A stretch of 64,000 bases of DNA from Paenibacillus sp. S150. GTDB taxonomy: Bacteria; Bacillota; Bacilli; Paenibacillales; Paenibacillaceae. The notes below the pieces were generated by a model. That model saw only the letters and a list, made by a program, of their open reading frames with translations. It did not search any database and was not told the origin of the DNA. Every line of letters begins with the position of its first letter. Position 1 is the first letter of the stretch. Shown here one piece after another: positions 51,246-59,746 of the stretch. The stretch spans positions 124,001-188,000 of the forward strand of contig NZ_JACBYI010000008.1 of NCBI RefSeq assembly GCF_019352175.1. The letters run 5' to 3'. The position numbers and the translations under genes were made by a program.

Positions 51246-51521
51246 TTATTGCAACACCCCATCATGCGCAAAATAAGTATACTCCACCTCAGGCTCATCC
51301 TTAAAATAGGCCGGGACCGCGAAGGGCGGCGCCTTGATGATCCATTTGCCGGTTATCGAAGCGATTTCCGCCCGGGTACAGCCCATTTCTTCCGTCAGAC
51401 AGACTTTGGCCCTGTAAGCGCAGAGAATTGTGCCAGCCCGCACATAGACAATAGGAGCCAGGACGATAAGCAGCCCCAGTACCGTTAGCATAAGGACCGG
51501 TGTCCTCTTTACAGCGCCCAT
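51246..51521 (-). CDS. DUF3139-like small exported protein
   Basis: A 91-residue protein: MGAVKRTPVLMLTVLGLLIV gives an N-terminal TM/signal anchor, followed by KVCLTEEMGCTRAEIASITG and the typical end FKDEPEVEYTYFAHDG of DUF3139 proteins, which are short membrane-anchored proteins of unknown role in bacilli. AAGGGTGAGAGAC precedes the ATG at 51521. The gap 50852-51052 on its far side has nothing recognised. Confidence 0.75.
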   Translation of the reverse strand: MGAVKRTPVLMLTVLGLLIVLAPIVYVRAGTILCAYRAKVCLTEEMGCTRAEIASITGKWIIKAPPFAVPAYFKDEPEVEYTYFAHDGVLQ

Positions 51522-51662
51522 GTCTCTCACCCTTTTGAAGCACCAGGCGTTATTTTCATAAATTTCGCAAATTAAATTTTGTTTTCAAAACGCACGGCAT
51601 GTCGTAATATAGATAAAAAGCTTTTTCCCCCACATAAAGCGAATGAACGGAGGATGTTGGCC

Positions 51663-51881
51663 ATGCCGCAGACCCTTGTCAAAAATGTTGATTTTTTTGT
51701 CGCCGCCCTGTCGCAGACCTTCGTGTCCGCGCTGCAGCTTGATCCGGATGGAATGTATTCCCAGGTAGGCATCGGAATCGTTGAGAAGTTTGCCGAAGAC
51801 TATGTACGGTTGAAGAGATTCGACGGCAGCGTCTCCCATTACGACCGCGAAATCACGAAATTCCAGCACAACAAATGCTAG
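51663..51881 (+). CDS. Hypothetical protein, 72 aa
   Basis: Not recognised. MPQTLVKNVDFFVAALSQTF starts at ATG 51663 with GGAGGATGTTGGCC upstream. The protein is soluble, mixed helix/strand, with a single C-terminal Cys (FQHNKC). It has a good terminator and its own start signals, so it is probably real. An open frame to 51579 is ignored because the ribosome binding site lies after it. Confidence 0.7.
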   Translation: MPQTLVKNVDFFVAALSQTFVSALQLDPDGMYSQVGIGIVEKFAEDYVRLKRFDGSVSHYDREITKFQHNKC

Positions 51882-51989
51882 CCGGAGTCAGACGGTTAGC
51901 TCTGGCCTGAACACTCTGTATTTCAAGCCCGCCCGCATAGTCAGGCTACCCCATGCTTGCGCAAGTACATCTTCACAGCAAAAGATAGC

Positions 51990-52030
51990 AAAAAGCGGAC
52001 CGGCGGTTTGAGCGCGGGTCCGTCTTTTTG
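51990..52030 (+). terminator. Intrinsic terminator
   Basis: AAAAAGCGGACC pairs with GGGTCCGTCTTTTT, 110 bases after the 72-residue protein gene. Confidence 0.8.
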
Positions 52031-52076
52031 GGATACAGCATGGCTCGTAATGCGCCGGGCAACCCCCGCCAGAGGG

Positions 52077-53864
52077 CTATTCCTGCATTTGCTTCAGCTC
52101 GTAGAAAGCGCCCCGCCGGCTCATTAATTCCTCGAACGTGCCGATTTCCGCCGCCTTCCCGTCCTTCATCACCACAATGCGGTCCGCATCCCGGATGGTC
52201 GACAGCCTGTGGGCGACGATGAAGGTGGTCCGGCCGCGGATCAGCTCCCGCATCGCTTTTTGCACGATGAATTCGGAGATATTGTCCAGGGCGGACGTCG
52301 CTTCATCGAGCAGAATAATCTCCGGATCACGGATCATCGCCCGGGCGATGGCAATCCGCTGCCGCTGCCCGCCGGACAGCTTGCCGCCATGTTCTCCGAT
52401 CAGCGTATCCAGGCCCTGCGGCATCTGGGCAACGACATCCTCCAGATTGGCCATCCGGACCACCTCCTGCAGCTTCGCTTCCGGAACCTCAGTAAGCCCA
52501 AAAGCAATATTGCTGCGGATGGTGCCCGAGAACAGCAGGGTGCTCTGCGGAACAACCGCGAGCTTTTGCCGGTACATCCGCATCTCCAGCTCATCCATCG
52601 GATGTCCGTCCACCAGAATCCGGCCGCCGGTCGGACGGTAGAAGCCCACAACCAGATTGAGCACCGTAGACTTGCCTGCCCCCGACTCGCCGACCAGAGC
52701 GATGCACTCTCCCGCCCGCACTTTCAGATTGAAATCCTTAAGCACATGCTTATCCGTATCCTTGTAATGAAACTGCACACCGCTGAACTCATAAGCCCCC
52801 TGAAAGGAGGCCACCTCCCTGCTCCCCTGATACTCTTCCACTTGGGTGGAGGACAGAACCTCCGCAATGGAATGCATCGATTCGAAGCCCCGGGCAAATT
52901 GCGGATACACCGCCAGCAGGCTGTTGATGGAAGCCAGAATGGTGGAAAAGAACCCCTGGTACATCACCACGTCACCGACCTGAATCGTTCCTCTGTAGGC
53001 CAGAATACAGGTAAATCCCAGGCATAAGAGCTGAAACAGGGTAAACACCACCCAGCTGGAGGCGCCGAACAAGGCTTCGGTAATATCCAGGCGGTAGCCC
53101 TTGCCCTTCAGCTCCGAGAGGGTCATATCCACCTTGCCGATCTCCGCCTCCTCCAGGCCATGCGCCCGGGTCACGGGGATCATCTCCACAGTTTCTGCCA
53201 CCTGGCCGGACATGCTCTCGATCTGGCGGCGGAATTCCCGGTTGCGGCTGCGGATTTTCCCGCGGAAGAAGGTGATCAGCAGCACGCCGAATGGAATCAC
53301 AAGCGCAAAGAACAACGTCACCTGCAGGCTTTTGAAGGCGGTAATCGTGATGGCAATCAGCACATTCGTCACAGCGGGCATGAAGGAATACATCATCTGC
53401 TTGGACAGGGTCTCGACCGCCTCAACATCCCGCAGCACCTTGGATTGCAGCCGTCCCGCCCTCAAATCGCTGTGATAGGTCATCGACAGATGCTGAAGCT
53501 TGCGGATCAGCGTCCCCCGCAGCCCCGCCTCCACCCGGCGCGACGATTTGCTCATAAAGCGTACGTGCATATAGGCGGAAGGAATATTTTGAAGAATAAC
53601 GACAGCCACAATGATCATATCCACCCACAGCCAGTGCAGGCTGCCGCTCTTGCTGCTGCTCAGATGATTGATGATGTCCGCCGTTATAACCGGAATGACC
53701 CAGGTCGGGGCATGCTTGAGAATATAGAACAGCAGGGAGAACAGCAGATTCAGCCGCATGCCCCTATACAGCTGCAGCAGCATATGAAACGGCCGGTCCC
53801 GCTGCATCCCGCCGTCCATAAACAAGGATTCGAAATCCGGCAGCGACTCAGCGGTCTTGCTCAC
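52077..53864 (-). CDS. ABC transporter, fused permease and ATPase (MdlB/exporter type)
   Basis: A 595-residue half-transporter. Six TM helices (about 45-340) carry SDLRAGRLQSKVLRDVEAVE and the QVAETVEMIPVTRAHGLEE coupling region. The ATPase has Walker A GESGAGKST, signature LSGGQRQRIAIARAM, Walker B IILLDEATSALD and switch His in IVAHRLSTIRDAD. GTG 53864 has GGGAGG six bases ahead and overlaps the pectinesterase stop by 17 bases. It looks like an exporter of the multidrug/lipid group, so its place in a pectin operon is odd; it may form a homodimer that exports or imports oligosaccharide-related molecules. Confidence 0.9.
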   Translation of the reverse strand: MSKTAESLPDFESLFMDGGMQRDRPFHMLLQLYRGMRLNLLFSLLFYILKHAPTWVIPVITADIINHLSSSKSGSLHWLWVDMIIVAVVILQNIPSAYMHVRFMSKSSRRVEAGLRGTLIRKLQHLSMTYHSDLRAGRLQSKVLRDVEAVETLSKQMMYSFMPAVTNVLIAITITAFKSLQVTLFFALVIPFGVLLITFFRGKIRSRNREFRRQIESMSGQVAETVEMIPVTRAHGLEEAEIGKVDMTLSELKGKGYRLDITEALFGASSWVVFTLFQLLCLGFTCILAYRGTIQVGDVVMYQGFFSTILASINSLLAVYPQFARGFESMHSIAEVLSSTQVEEYQGSREVASFQGAYEFSGVQFHYKDTDKHVLKDFNLKVRAGECIALVGESGAGKSTVLNLVVGFYRPTGGRILVDGHPMDELEMRMYRQKLAVVPQSTLLFSGTIRSNIAFGLTEVPEAKLQEVVRMANLEDVVAQMPQGLDTLIGEHGGKLSGGQRQRIAIARAMIRDPEIILLDEATSALDNISEFIVQKAMRELIRGRTTFIVAHRLSTIRDADRIVVMKDGKAAEIGTFEELMSRRGAFYELKQMQE

Positions 53865-54828
53865 CTGCTTCCTCCCTTCTCCAAAAGTCCGTTCCGGCAA
53901 AAATCTGCGCCTTGCCCGGCGCCTCTTCAGACTCCTCCGGGAGAAGCGCCCAGCCCACACGCTGCTCACGCAAGGGATCACCGCCCGCCAAGCCGTATTC
54001 GCGGTAACGGACCGTCCGCTCATTGTGCGGATTACCCCAGTTGTCCCAGCCCCGGGGATCAATATGGCCGCCAAGCCTGCAATTCACCAGCTCCGTCCGG
54101 GCATGCCCGCGCCACGGCCGTCCCAAATAGACCCCGGCCGCCCCTGAAGCCGCCGTGAGATAACACTCCTTGAAAATGTAGCCGTACTCCTGCCCCTCCG
54201 GTGTGGATGCCGCCGTTATGTATCCTTCACCCTGGCCGTAATGCGGCAGACTGCGGATCTCACAGTGCTCGAAATAGGCCGCCGCCCCGCCAAAAATAAA
54301 ATCCACCGTCCCCTCAATATAGCAACCGGTGTACAGCTGGCGGCAGCGTTCATGCCGCTCCTTCAGCGGGATGCCGCCGAAGGGCTTGCCATCCTTGGCC
54401 GCCGGAGGCAGCGGTCCTGTAAACAGGGTATCCTGATGTCCCTTGAAGGTGCAGCTCCGAAAGACAGTCTCATCGCAATGCGCGTATACCGCAACTGCCT
54501 GCCCGATGTCTGCCCCCTGTCCCGCAGTATTCGCGACCACCAGATTCTCCACAACCAGACGGCTTCCGCCCAGAAACAGCGTCGGGGTGCCAAAGGTTGT
54601 AATTTCCTCTCCTGCAGCGTCCAGCTCCCTGGCATAACGGTTCATCGTAATCTCCACAGTCCCGAGGCCGATGATCCGCAAATGGGAGCGGTATATCCGC
54701 ACCGCCTCCTCGTACACGCCCGACAAAATATACAGCGTCCGCTCTTCTCCTTCCGGCTGACGCTCCAGTGCATCCACGGCCTCCTGTATGGTATGAAAAT
54801 CGCAGAAGGCTTCTTTTCCCACCAGCAT
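53848..54828 (-). CDS. Pectinesterase (CE8), probably intracellular
   Basis: A 326-residue pectin methylesterase that removes methyl groups from galacturonate. Motifs: AVAVYAHCDETVFRSCTFKG, GHQDTLF with the catalytic Gln/Asp region, CYIEGTVDFIFGGAAAYFEH with the nucleophile Asp, and YLGRPWRGHA with the substrate Arg. No signal peptide is seen, so it would act on imported, still methylated oligogalacturonides. The ATG at 54828 has AGGAGG nine bases ahead; the frame is open to 55029 without family sequence. It overlaps the ABC gene downstream and is divergent from the lacI-type gene, across the ACGTGTGCATTTT motif. Confidence 0.92.
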   Translation of the reverse strand: MLVGKEAFCDFHTIQEAVDALERQPEGEERTLYILSGVYEEAVRIYRSHLRIIGLGTVEITMNRYARELDAAGEEITTFGTPTLFLGGSRLVVENLVVANTAGQGADIGQAVAVYAHCDETVFRSCTFKGHQDTLFTGPLPPAAKDGKPFGGIPLKERHERCRQLYTGCYIEGTVDFIFGGAAAYFEHCEIRSLPHYGQGEGYITAASTPEGQEYGYIFKECYLTAASGAAGVYLGRPWRGHARTELVNCRLGGHIDPRGWDNWGNPHNERTVRYREYGLAGGDPLREQRVGWALLPEESEEAPGKAQIFAGTDFWRREEAGEQDR

Positions 54829-55077
54829 GTGTTCTTTCCTCCTCATTGTCATTGATAGACTCCTTGACAGGCCGCCCGCTTCTGCGCCGCAAATACCCGT
54901 ATTCTCCGCAGGCAGGAAGGAACGGCCCGGACAGATTTTATTCAGATTCAGCAGACCGTCCTTCCTTGCCGTCAAACCGGTGCGGCTCTTAATGACCGCC
55001 TTCAGCCCTGCCCCCCGCACCTTAGGCAAGCAAATAAATTATAGCGCTGCGGGCGGCGTTGCGCCACAAAAAATTTT

Positions 55078-55092
55078 AACGTGTGCATTTTA
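55078..55092. promoter_or_regulatory. Predicted operator of the hexuronate regulator (site 1)
   Basis: AACGTGTGCATTTTA, 75 bases upstream of the lacI start and between it and the pectinesterase gene. It shares ACGTGTGCATTT with a site upstream of uxaB (56728) and has a CpG core like LacI-family operators. Confidence 0.55.
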
Positions 55093-55128
55093 ATATTTCC
55101 TTGACTTGACAGTGCAGACGACGTAAAC

Positions 55129-55142
55129 TGAAATCGTTAACA
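55129..55142 (+). promoter_or_regulatory. Perfect cre site in the lacI leader
   Basis: TGAAATCGTTAACA matches the CcpA cre consensus TGWAANCGNTNWCA at every position. It begins at or just after the -10 of a TTGACT/TAAACT promoter and lies 25 bases before the start codon, so glucose-type repression of the regulator is expected. Confidence 0.75.
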
Positions 55143-55166
55143 ATTCTACTTTCCCGGAGAGATATT

Positions 55167-56177
55167 ATGATCACGATCAAAGACATTGCACGTGTCGCCG
55201 GCGTCTCACATACCACCGTTTCCAGAGCGCTGAACGGCAGCCCGCTGATCAAGAAGGTCACCCGGGACAAAATTGAGAAAATCGCCGCCGAGATGAATTA
55301 TGTGCCCAATTACAGCGCCAAGAGCCTGGTTACCAAAAGATCCTTCACCATTGGACTGTTCTTCTCCAGTATTGAGCAAGGCACCTCGGCCAGCTTCCTG
55401 GTCGATGCCATCAAGGGGATCAGCCACATCCTGGATGAGAACTTCAACCTGACGGTCAACGGTATTGACGGCGTACACAACTTCGGCAATATTCAGCCGC
55501 AGCGTTTTGACGGCATCCTGGTGATGAGCCAGAGCGACGAGGACAATGCCTTCATCTATCATGTGAAGAAGATGGGCATCCCGCTGGTCGTGCTGAACCG
55601 CCAGCTGGAGGACCCGGGCATTATGAACGTCGTGGCCAATGACCGCGAAGGCGTGAAGGAAGCCGTGGATTATGCCGTCCTGAAGGGACACCGGAAGTTT
55701 GCAATCATTGAAGGCAAACCCGGCTTCAAGTCATCAAGCGAGCGCAAACAGGGCTTTATGGACAGCCTGATTGCCCATCGCCTTCCGCTGAACTCTGATT
55801 ATTTTGCGGCAGGCGATTACAGTATTGAGAGCGGATATGCGGCCATGGCTGCCCTGCTCCTGCTGGAAGATCCGCCGACAGCGGTGTTCTGCTCCAATGA
55901 CGATATGGCGATTGGCGCGATGAACGCCTGCTACGCCCACAAGGCCGATGTTCCGGGACGGATTTCCCTGATTGGATTTGACGATATTATGTTCGCACGG
56001 TACACGAATCCTGCACTGACTACGGTACGCAAGCCGATTACAGAGATCAGCGAGCTTGGCACCAAAATGCTGGTCCAGCTGCTTCAGCAGCCGGAGACCA
56101 AACCCCAGCAGCTGTTCGTAAAGACCGCGCTTGTCGCGCGCCAGACCGTGGCCGAGACACAGCAGGCGGGCAGCTGA
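55167..56177 (+). CDS. LacI-family transcriptional regulator of the pectin/hexuronate genes
   Basis: A 336-residue regulator: helix-turn-helix TIKDIARVAGVSHTTVSRAL, hinge NYVPNYSAKSLVTKRS, and a periplasmic-binding-protein-like sensor domain with DGILVMSQSD, SLIGFDDIMFARYTNPALT and a C-terminal VKTALVARQTV. GGAGAG lies before the ATG. It sits between the divergent pectinesterase gene and uxaB, so it most likely senses a galacturonate or tagaturonate derivative; the ligand is inferred. Resembles KdgR/UxuR-type regulators of bacilli, but the exact ortholog is not claimed. Confidence 0.9.
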   Translation: MITIKDIARVAGVSHTTVSRALNGSPLIKKVTRDKIEKIAAEMNYVPNYSAKSLVTKRSFTIGLFFSSIEQGTSASFLVDAIKGISHILDENFNLTVNGIDGVHNFGNIQPQRFDGILVMSQSDEDNAFIYHVKKMGIPLVVLNRQLEDPGIMNVVANDREGVKEAVDYAVLKGHRKFAIIEGKPGFKSSSERKQGFMDSLIAHRLPLNSDYFAAGDYSIESGYAAMAALLLLEDPPTAVFCSNDDMAIGAMNACYAHKADVPGRISLIGFDDIMFARYTNPALTTVRKPITEISELGTKMLVQLLQQPETKPQQLFVKTALVARQTVAETQQAGS

Positions 56178-56507
56178 TTGGCGGAGCTGGAAGTATGCGT
56201 GCTCTGGTGCGCTTACGGGCGGAATAGATCATTGGTTTGGCAGCCGCACCGGCTGAATCTCCCGCTGAAAGTAAATTACTCATTGAATCTCCGTGATTGG
56301 GCGTTTTTCTGCAAATTAGTTCTGCCAGCTCCGCTTAGCTTGCGGTTCAGCGTGCCGTGACATCTCCATTCGCTGCCACAGTCGGCGATCAGATCCCGGC
56401 TCGCTGCCACAGCGCTCTGTCTTTATAATCAGCAGCTCCATCCATAGAACTCAGCAGTTTCTTCTCTTCTACATTTGGAGTTCTTGATTGCTTCAACTAA
56501 ATCCGGC

Positions 56508-56592
56508 AAAATAACCCCACAAAGTGTGGCCTTGGCTTCGATGATCACTCAGGTACTTTGCGGGACCCCAAAACATATAAATTCTTATCTTT
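56508..56592. repeat. Family A repeat, copy 5
   Basis: AAATAACCCCACAAAGTGTG, GCCTTGGCTTCGATGATCAC, AGGTACTTTGCGGGACCCC, ACATATAAATTCTTATCTTTT. The stretch 56178-56507 before it has no recognised gene. Confidence 0.87.
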
Positions 56593-56593
56593 T

Positions 56594-56645
56594 AAGAAGA
56601 AACGGCTTCGCCGTCCTTCTAAAGGACGGGGGGTTCAGCGAGAAA
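56594..56645. repeat. Family B hairpin repeat, copy 4
   Basis: AAGAAACGGCTTCGCCGTCC, TTCTAAAGGACGGGGGGTTC. It follows the family A copy directly. Confidence 0.75.
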
Positions 56646-56691
56646 TAGAAGGATCATTTAGTGTGCCAGGCATGTAAATTCTTATATTTTT

Positions 56692-56714
56692 AAAAAAAGA
56701 GCCTCTCTTTTTTT
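56692..56714. terminator. Short A/T-flanked hairpin, possible terminator
   Basis: AAAAAAAGAG-CC-TCTCTTTTTTT lies about 520 bases after the lacI stop and before uxaB; a very symmetrical, weak stem. Confidence 0.4.
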
Positions 56715-56727
56715 AAATAAAATGTTC

Positions 56728-56740
56728 ACGTGTGCATTTA
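56728..56740. promoter_or_regulatory. Predicted operator upstream of uxaB (site 2)
   Basis: ACGTGTGCATTTA repeats the core of site 1 at 55078, about 35 bases before the uxaB start. Confidence 0.55.
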
Positions 56741-56775
56741 TCCTAAAACATTATAAAGGAGATTATTGAACACTT

Positions 56776-58197
56776 ATGACACAACGCTTATCAAGAAGTA
56801 CTCAGCCCGGCCTGCCGCAGTATCCGGAACGGATGATCCAATTTGGTGAAGGGAACTTCATGCGCGCATTTGTAGACTGGCAGCTGCAGCAAATGAACAA
56901 GCAGGGACTGTTCAACGGAAGCGCAGCCGTTGTCGTGCCTATCGGCGAGGGACTCGGCGGGCTGATGGCCGAGCAGGATAATCTGTACACGGTGCTGCTG
57001 AACGGCATTATGCAGCAGCAGCCGGTCAATTCGCGCGAGATTATCACCAGTGTCAGCCGGGTGATCAATCCGTACAGCGATTATGAAGCATATCTGGCAC
57101 TGGCCGAAAATGACGGGCTGGAGTTTATCACCTCGAACACGACGGAGGCCGGCATCGCTTATCAAGCGGGAGACCGGCTGGAGGATTCCCCGCCCTCCAG
57201 CTTCCCCGCCAAGCTGACCGCCCTTCTCCACAGACGGTTCGAGCTGGGCAAAAAAGGCTTCGTGATTATCCCCTGCGAGCTGATTGACCGCAATGGGGAG
57301 AAGCTGCAGGAGATCGTGCGGCAGTATGCTGTGCAGTGGAACCTCGGCGAAGCCTTTCTGAAATGGCTGGATGCCGAGAACACCTTCTGCTGCAGTCTCG
57401 TTGACCGGATAGTTCCCGGCTATCCGCGCGACAAAGCCGCGGAGCTGGAGACCGAGCTGGGCTACCTCGACAAGCTGATGGTGACCGCAGAGCCGTTTCT
57501 GTTCTGGGTCATTGAAGGCCCGGCCTGGCTGTCCGGACGCCTGCCGCTGGCGGAGGCCGGACTGAACGTAGTCGTTACGGAGGACATGACCCACTACCGG
57601 GAGCGGAAGGTTCATCTGCTGAACGGCCCGCATACCGCCATGGTTCCTCTCGCCATGATGGCGGGGCTTGAAACCGTTGAGGATGTGATGAATGACGAAA
57701 CGTTCTACCGCTTTGTGCGCGAGCTTATGGACGAAGAGCTGATTCCGATGCTGGATCTGCCCGAAGGGGAGCTGCTCTCCTACGCGGATGCCGTGCTGGA
57801 GCGCTTCAAGAACCCGTTCATCCGCCACGAGCTGGCCTCGATTTCCCTGAACAGCATCTCCAAGTTCAAAACCCGCCTCCTCCCTGTGCTGCTCCGGTAT
57901 CAGCAGGAGCGCGGCCAGCTGCCGCCGCTGATTACCCTGGCCTTCGCCGCGCTGCTGCTCAGCTACCGCGGAGACCGCGTGAAGCGTCAGGACGGAGCGG
58001 AGGTGCTGGCGGCCTTCGATCAGGCCTGGAGCAATCCCGCTGAGTTCGCCAAGGCCATTCTCCAGGACAGCAGCCTGTGGGGGCAGGATCTGACTCAGGT
58101 CCCGGGCCTCACCGATGCCGTTAACGCCCGGCTGCGCCAGCTCGAAGCCTCTGACAGCCGCTCCGCGCTGCAGGAGCTCGTCAGCCCGCAAGCCTAA
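56776..58197 (+). CDS. uxaB: Tagaturonate reductase (altronate oxidoreductase)
   Basis: A 473-residue NAD-dependent enzyme of the mannitol dehydrogenase superfamily that reduces tagaturonate to altronate. The nucleotide-binding start is MIQFGEGNFMRAFVDWQL, the catalytic region includes FVIIPCELIDRNGEKL and VHLLNGPHTAMVPLAM, with SISKFKTRLLPVLL near the C-terminus. Length is normal for UxaB. AAAGGAGATTATTGAACACTT precedes the ATG. It is followed by uxaA after 28 bases and uxaC, making the galacturonate branch of hexuronate catabolism. Confidence 0.95.
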   Translation: MTQRLSRSTQPGLPQYPERMIQFGEGNFMRAFVDWQLQQMNKQGLFNGSAAVVVPIGEGLGGLMAEQDNLYTVLLNGIMQQQPVNSREIITSVSRVINPYSDYEAYLALAENDGLEFITSNTTEAGIAYQAGDRLEDSPPSSFPAKLTALLHRRFELGKKGFVIIPCELIDRNGEKLQEIVRQYAVQWNLGEAFLKWLDAENTFCCSLVDRIVPGYPRDKAAELETELGYLDKLMVTAEPFLFWVIEGPAWLSGRLPLAEAGLNVVVTEDMTHYRERKVHLLNGPHTAMVPLAMMAGLETVEDVMNDETFYRFVRELMDEELIPMLDLPEGELLSYADAVLERFKNPFIRHELASISLNSISKFKTRLLPVLLRYQQERGQLPPLITLAFAALLLSYRGDRVKRQDGAEVLAAFDQAWSNPAEFAKAILQDSSLWGQDLTQVPGLTDAVNARLRQLEASDSRSALQELVSPQA

Positions 58198-58225
58198 TCC
58201 ATCATTTCCTACCAGGAGGGACAGC

Positions 58226-59713
58226 ATGAAACGATTAATGAAAATGAATCCCCGGGATACAGTTGCCGTTGCGCTGCGCCCCATTGCTTCCGGTGAGCGG
58301 CTCTCTTTCGAAGGACTGGATGTCCAGGCCGCCCAGGATATTCCCCAGGGCCACAAAATTGCCCTGACCGCCTTCGCGGAAGGCGATATCATCACGAAAT
58401 ACGGCTCGCCCATCGGCCACGCCACCGCTGCGATTCAAGCCGGAGACTGGGTCCACACGCATAACATCAAGACGAATCTGGCCGGGGAAGAGAAGTATGA
58501 ATATCTCCCCGAGCTCCATCCGGTCACCTATCCGCAGCGTAATTTGACCTTCCAGGGCTACCGCCGCGCGAACGGCAGGGTCGGCATCCGCAATGATCTG
58601 TTCATCATCCCCACAGTCGGCTGCGTGAATGGCATTGCCGAGCAGATGCTGCAGGAATTCAAGGCGGAGCACCCGGATCTCGGCGGCTTCGACAACTTAA
58701 CCGTGCTGAAGCATCCTTACGGCTGCTCACAGCTCGGCGATGATCACCGCATGACCCGCAGCATTCTGCTGGATGCCGTGAACCACCCCAACGCCGGGGG
58801 CGTGCTGGTCTTCGGCCTCGGCTGCGAGAACAATATCGTCTCCGAGTTCCGCAGCATGCTGGGCGGCTACGACGAGAGCCGGGTCAAGTTCCTCGTTGCC
58901 CAGGAGGTGGGCAACGAGGTGGAAGCGGGCCTGGCGCTGCTTGATGAGCTGTATGAGGCGGCAAAGAACGACGTCCGCGGGCCGGTGCCGCTCAGCGAGC
59001 TGAACATCGGGCTGAAATGCGGCGGCTCCGACGGATTCTCCGGCATTACGGCCAACCCGCTGCTGGGCGCTTTTTCCGACTTCATCATCTCTCAGGGCGG
59101 AACCTCGGTCTTGACAGAGGTCCCGGAAATGTTCGGCGCGGAGAAGATGCTGATGGCGCGCGCCGAGAGCCGCGAGGTCTATGAGGACATCGTCTCCCTG
59201 ATCAATAACTTCAAGCAGTACTTCCTCTCGTATGGTGAGCCGGTGTACGAGAACCCCTCCCCCGGCAACAAGGCCGGCGGGATCAGCACACTGGAAGACA
59301 AGTCGCTCGGCTGCACGCAAAAGGCCGGAAGCTCGCCCGTTGTGGATGTGCTGCAATACGGTGTGAAGCTGCGCAAAAAAGGCCTCAGCCTCCTTCAGGC
59401 CCCCGGCAACGATCTGGTGGCGGCCTCTGCCCTCGCCGCTTCGGACTGCCAGCTCGTTCTCTTCACGACCGGGCGCGGAACGCCGTTCGGCAGCTTTGTG
59501 CCGACGGTGAAGGTGGCGACCAACAATGATCTTTTCGCCAAAAAGGGCCACTGGATGGATTTCAATGCCGGACCGCTGCTGGAGCGCCCGATGGCCGAGG
59601 TGCTTGAGGAATTTATCGCCTATATCATCGATGTCGCCAGCGGCCAAAAAACACGCAATGAGCAAAATGAAGTTCGTGAGCTGGCTATATTTAAAACCGG
59701 TGTTACGCTCTGA
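58226..59713 (+). CDS. uxaA: Altronate dehydratase
   Basis: A 495-residue iron-dependent dehydratase that converts altronate to 2-keto-3-deoxygluconate. The N-terminal SAF-like domain (about 1-95) has VHTHNIKTNL. The main domain starts RRANGRVGIRNDLFIIPTVG and includes HPYGCSQLGDDH, GLKCGGSDGFSGITANPLLG and FTTGRGTPFGSFVPTVKVAT. ATG 58226 has AGGAGGGACAGC ahead. The enzyme fills the step after UxaB; kdgK and kdgA needed for the following steps are not in the window. Confidence 0.95.
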   Translation: MKRLMKMNPRDTVAVALRPIASGERLSFEGLDVQAAQDIPQGHKIALTAFAEGDIITKYGSPIGHATAAIQAGDWVHTHNIKTNLAGEEKYEYLPELHPVTYPQRNLTFQGYRRANGRVGIRNDLFIIPTVGCVNGIAEQMLQEFKAEHPDLGGFDNLTVLKHPYGCSQLGDDHRMTRSILLDAVNHPNAGGVLVFGLGCENNIVSEFRSMLGGYDESRVKFLVAQEVGNEVEAGLALLDELYEAAKNDVRGPVPLSELNIGLKCGGSDGFSGITANPLLGAFSDFIISQGGTSVLTEVPEMFGAEKMLMARAESREVYEDIVSLINNFKQYFLSYGEPVYENPSPGNKAGGISTLEDKSLGCTQKAGSSPVVDVLQYGVKLRKKGLSLLQAPGNDLVAASALAASDCQLVLFTTGRGTPFGSFVPTVKVATNNDLFAKKGHWMDFNAGPLLERPMAEVLEEFIAYIIDVASGQKTRNEQNEVRELAIFKTGVTL

Positions 59714-59746
59714 TTCCTGTCAAATCCAAGTAAAGGGAGAATCACG

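Noticed and set aside
56791-58425. Open frame of 544 codons on the minus strand
   Set aside because: Antisense to uxaB and the start of uxaA, both well-recognised enzymes; no ribosome binding site or known domains.
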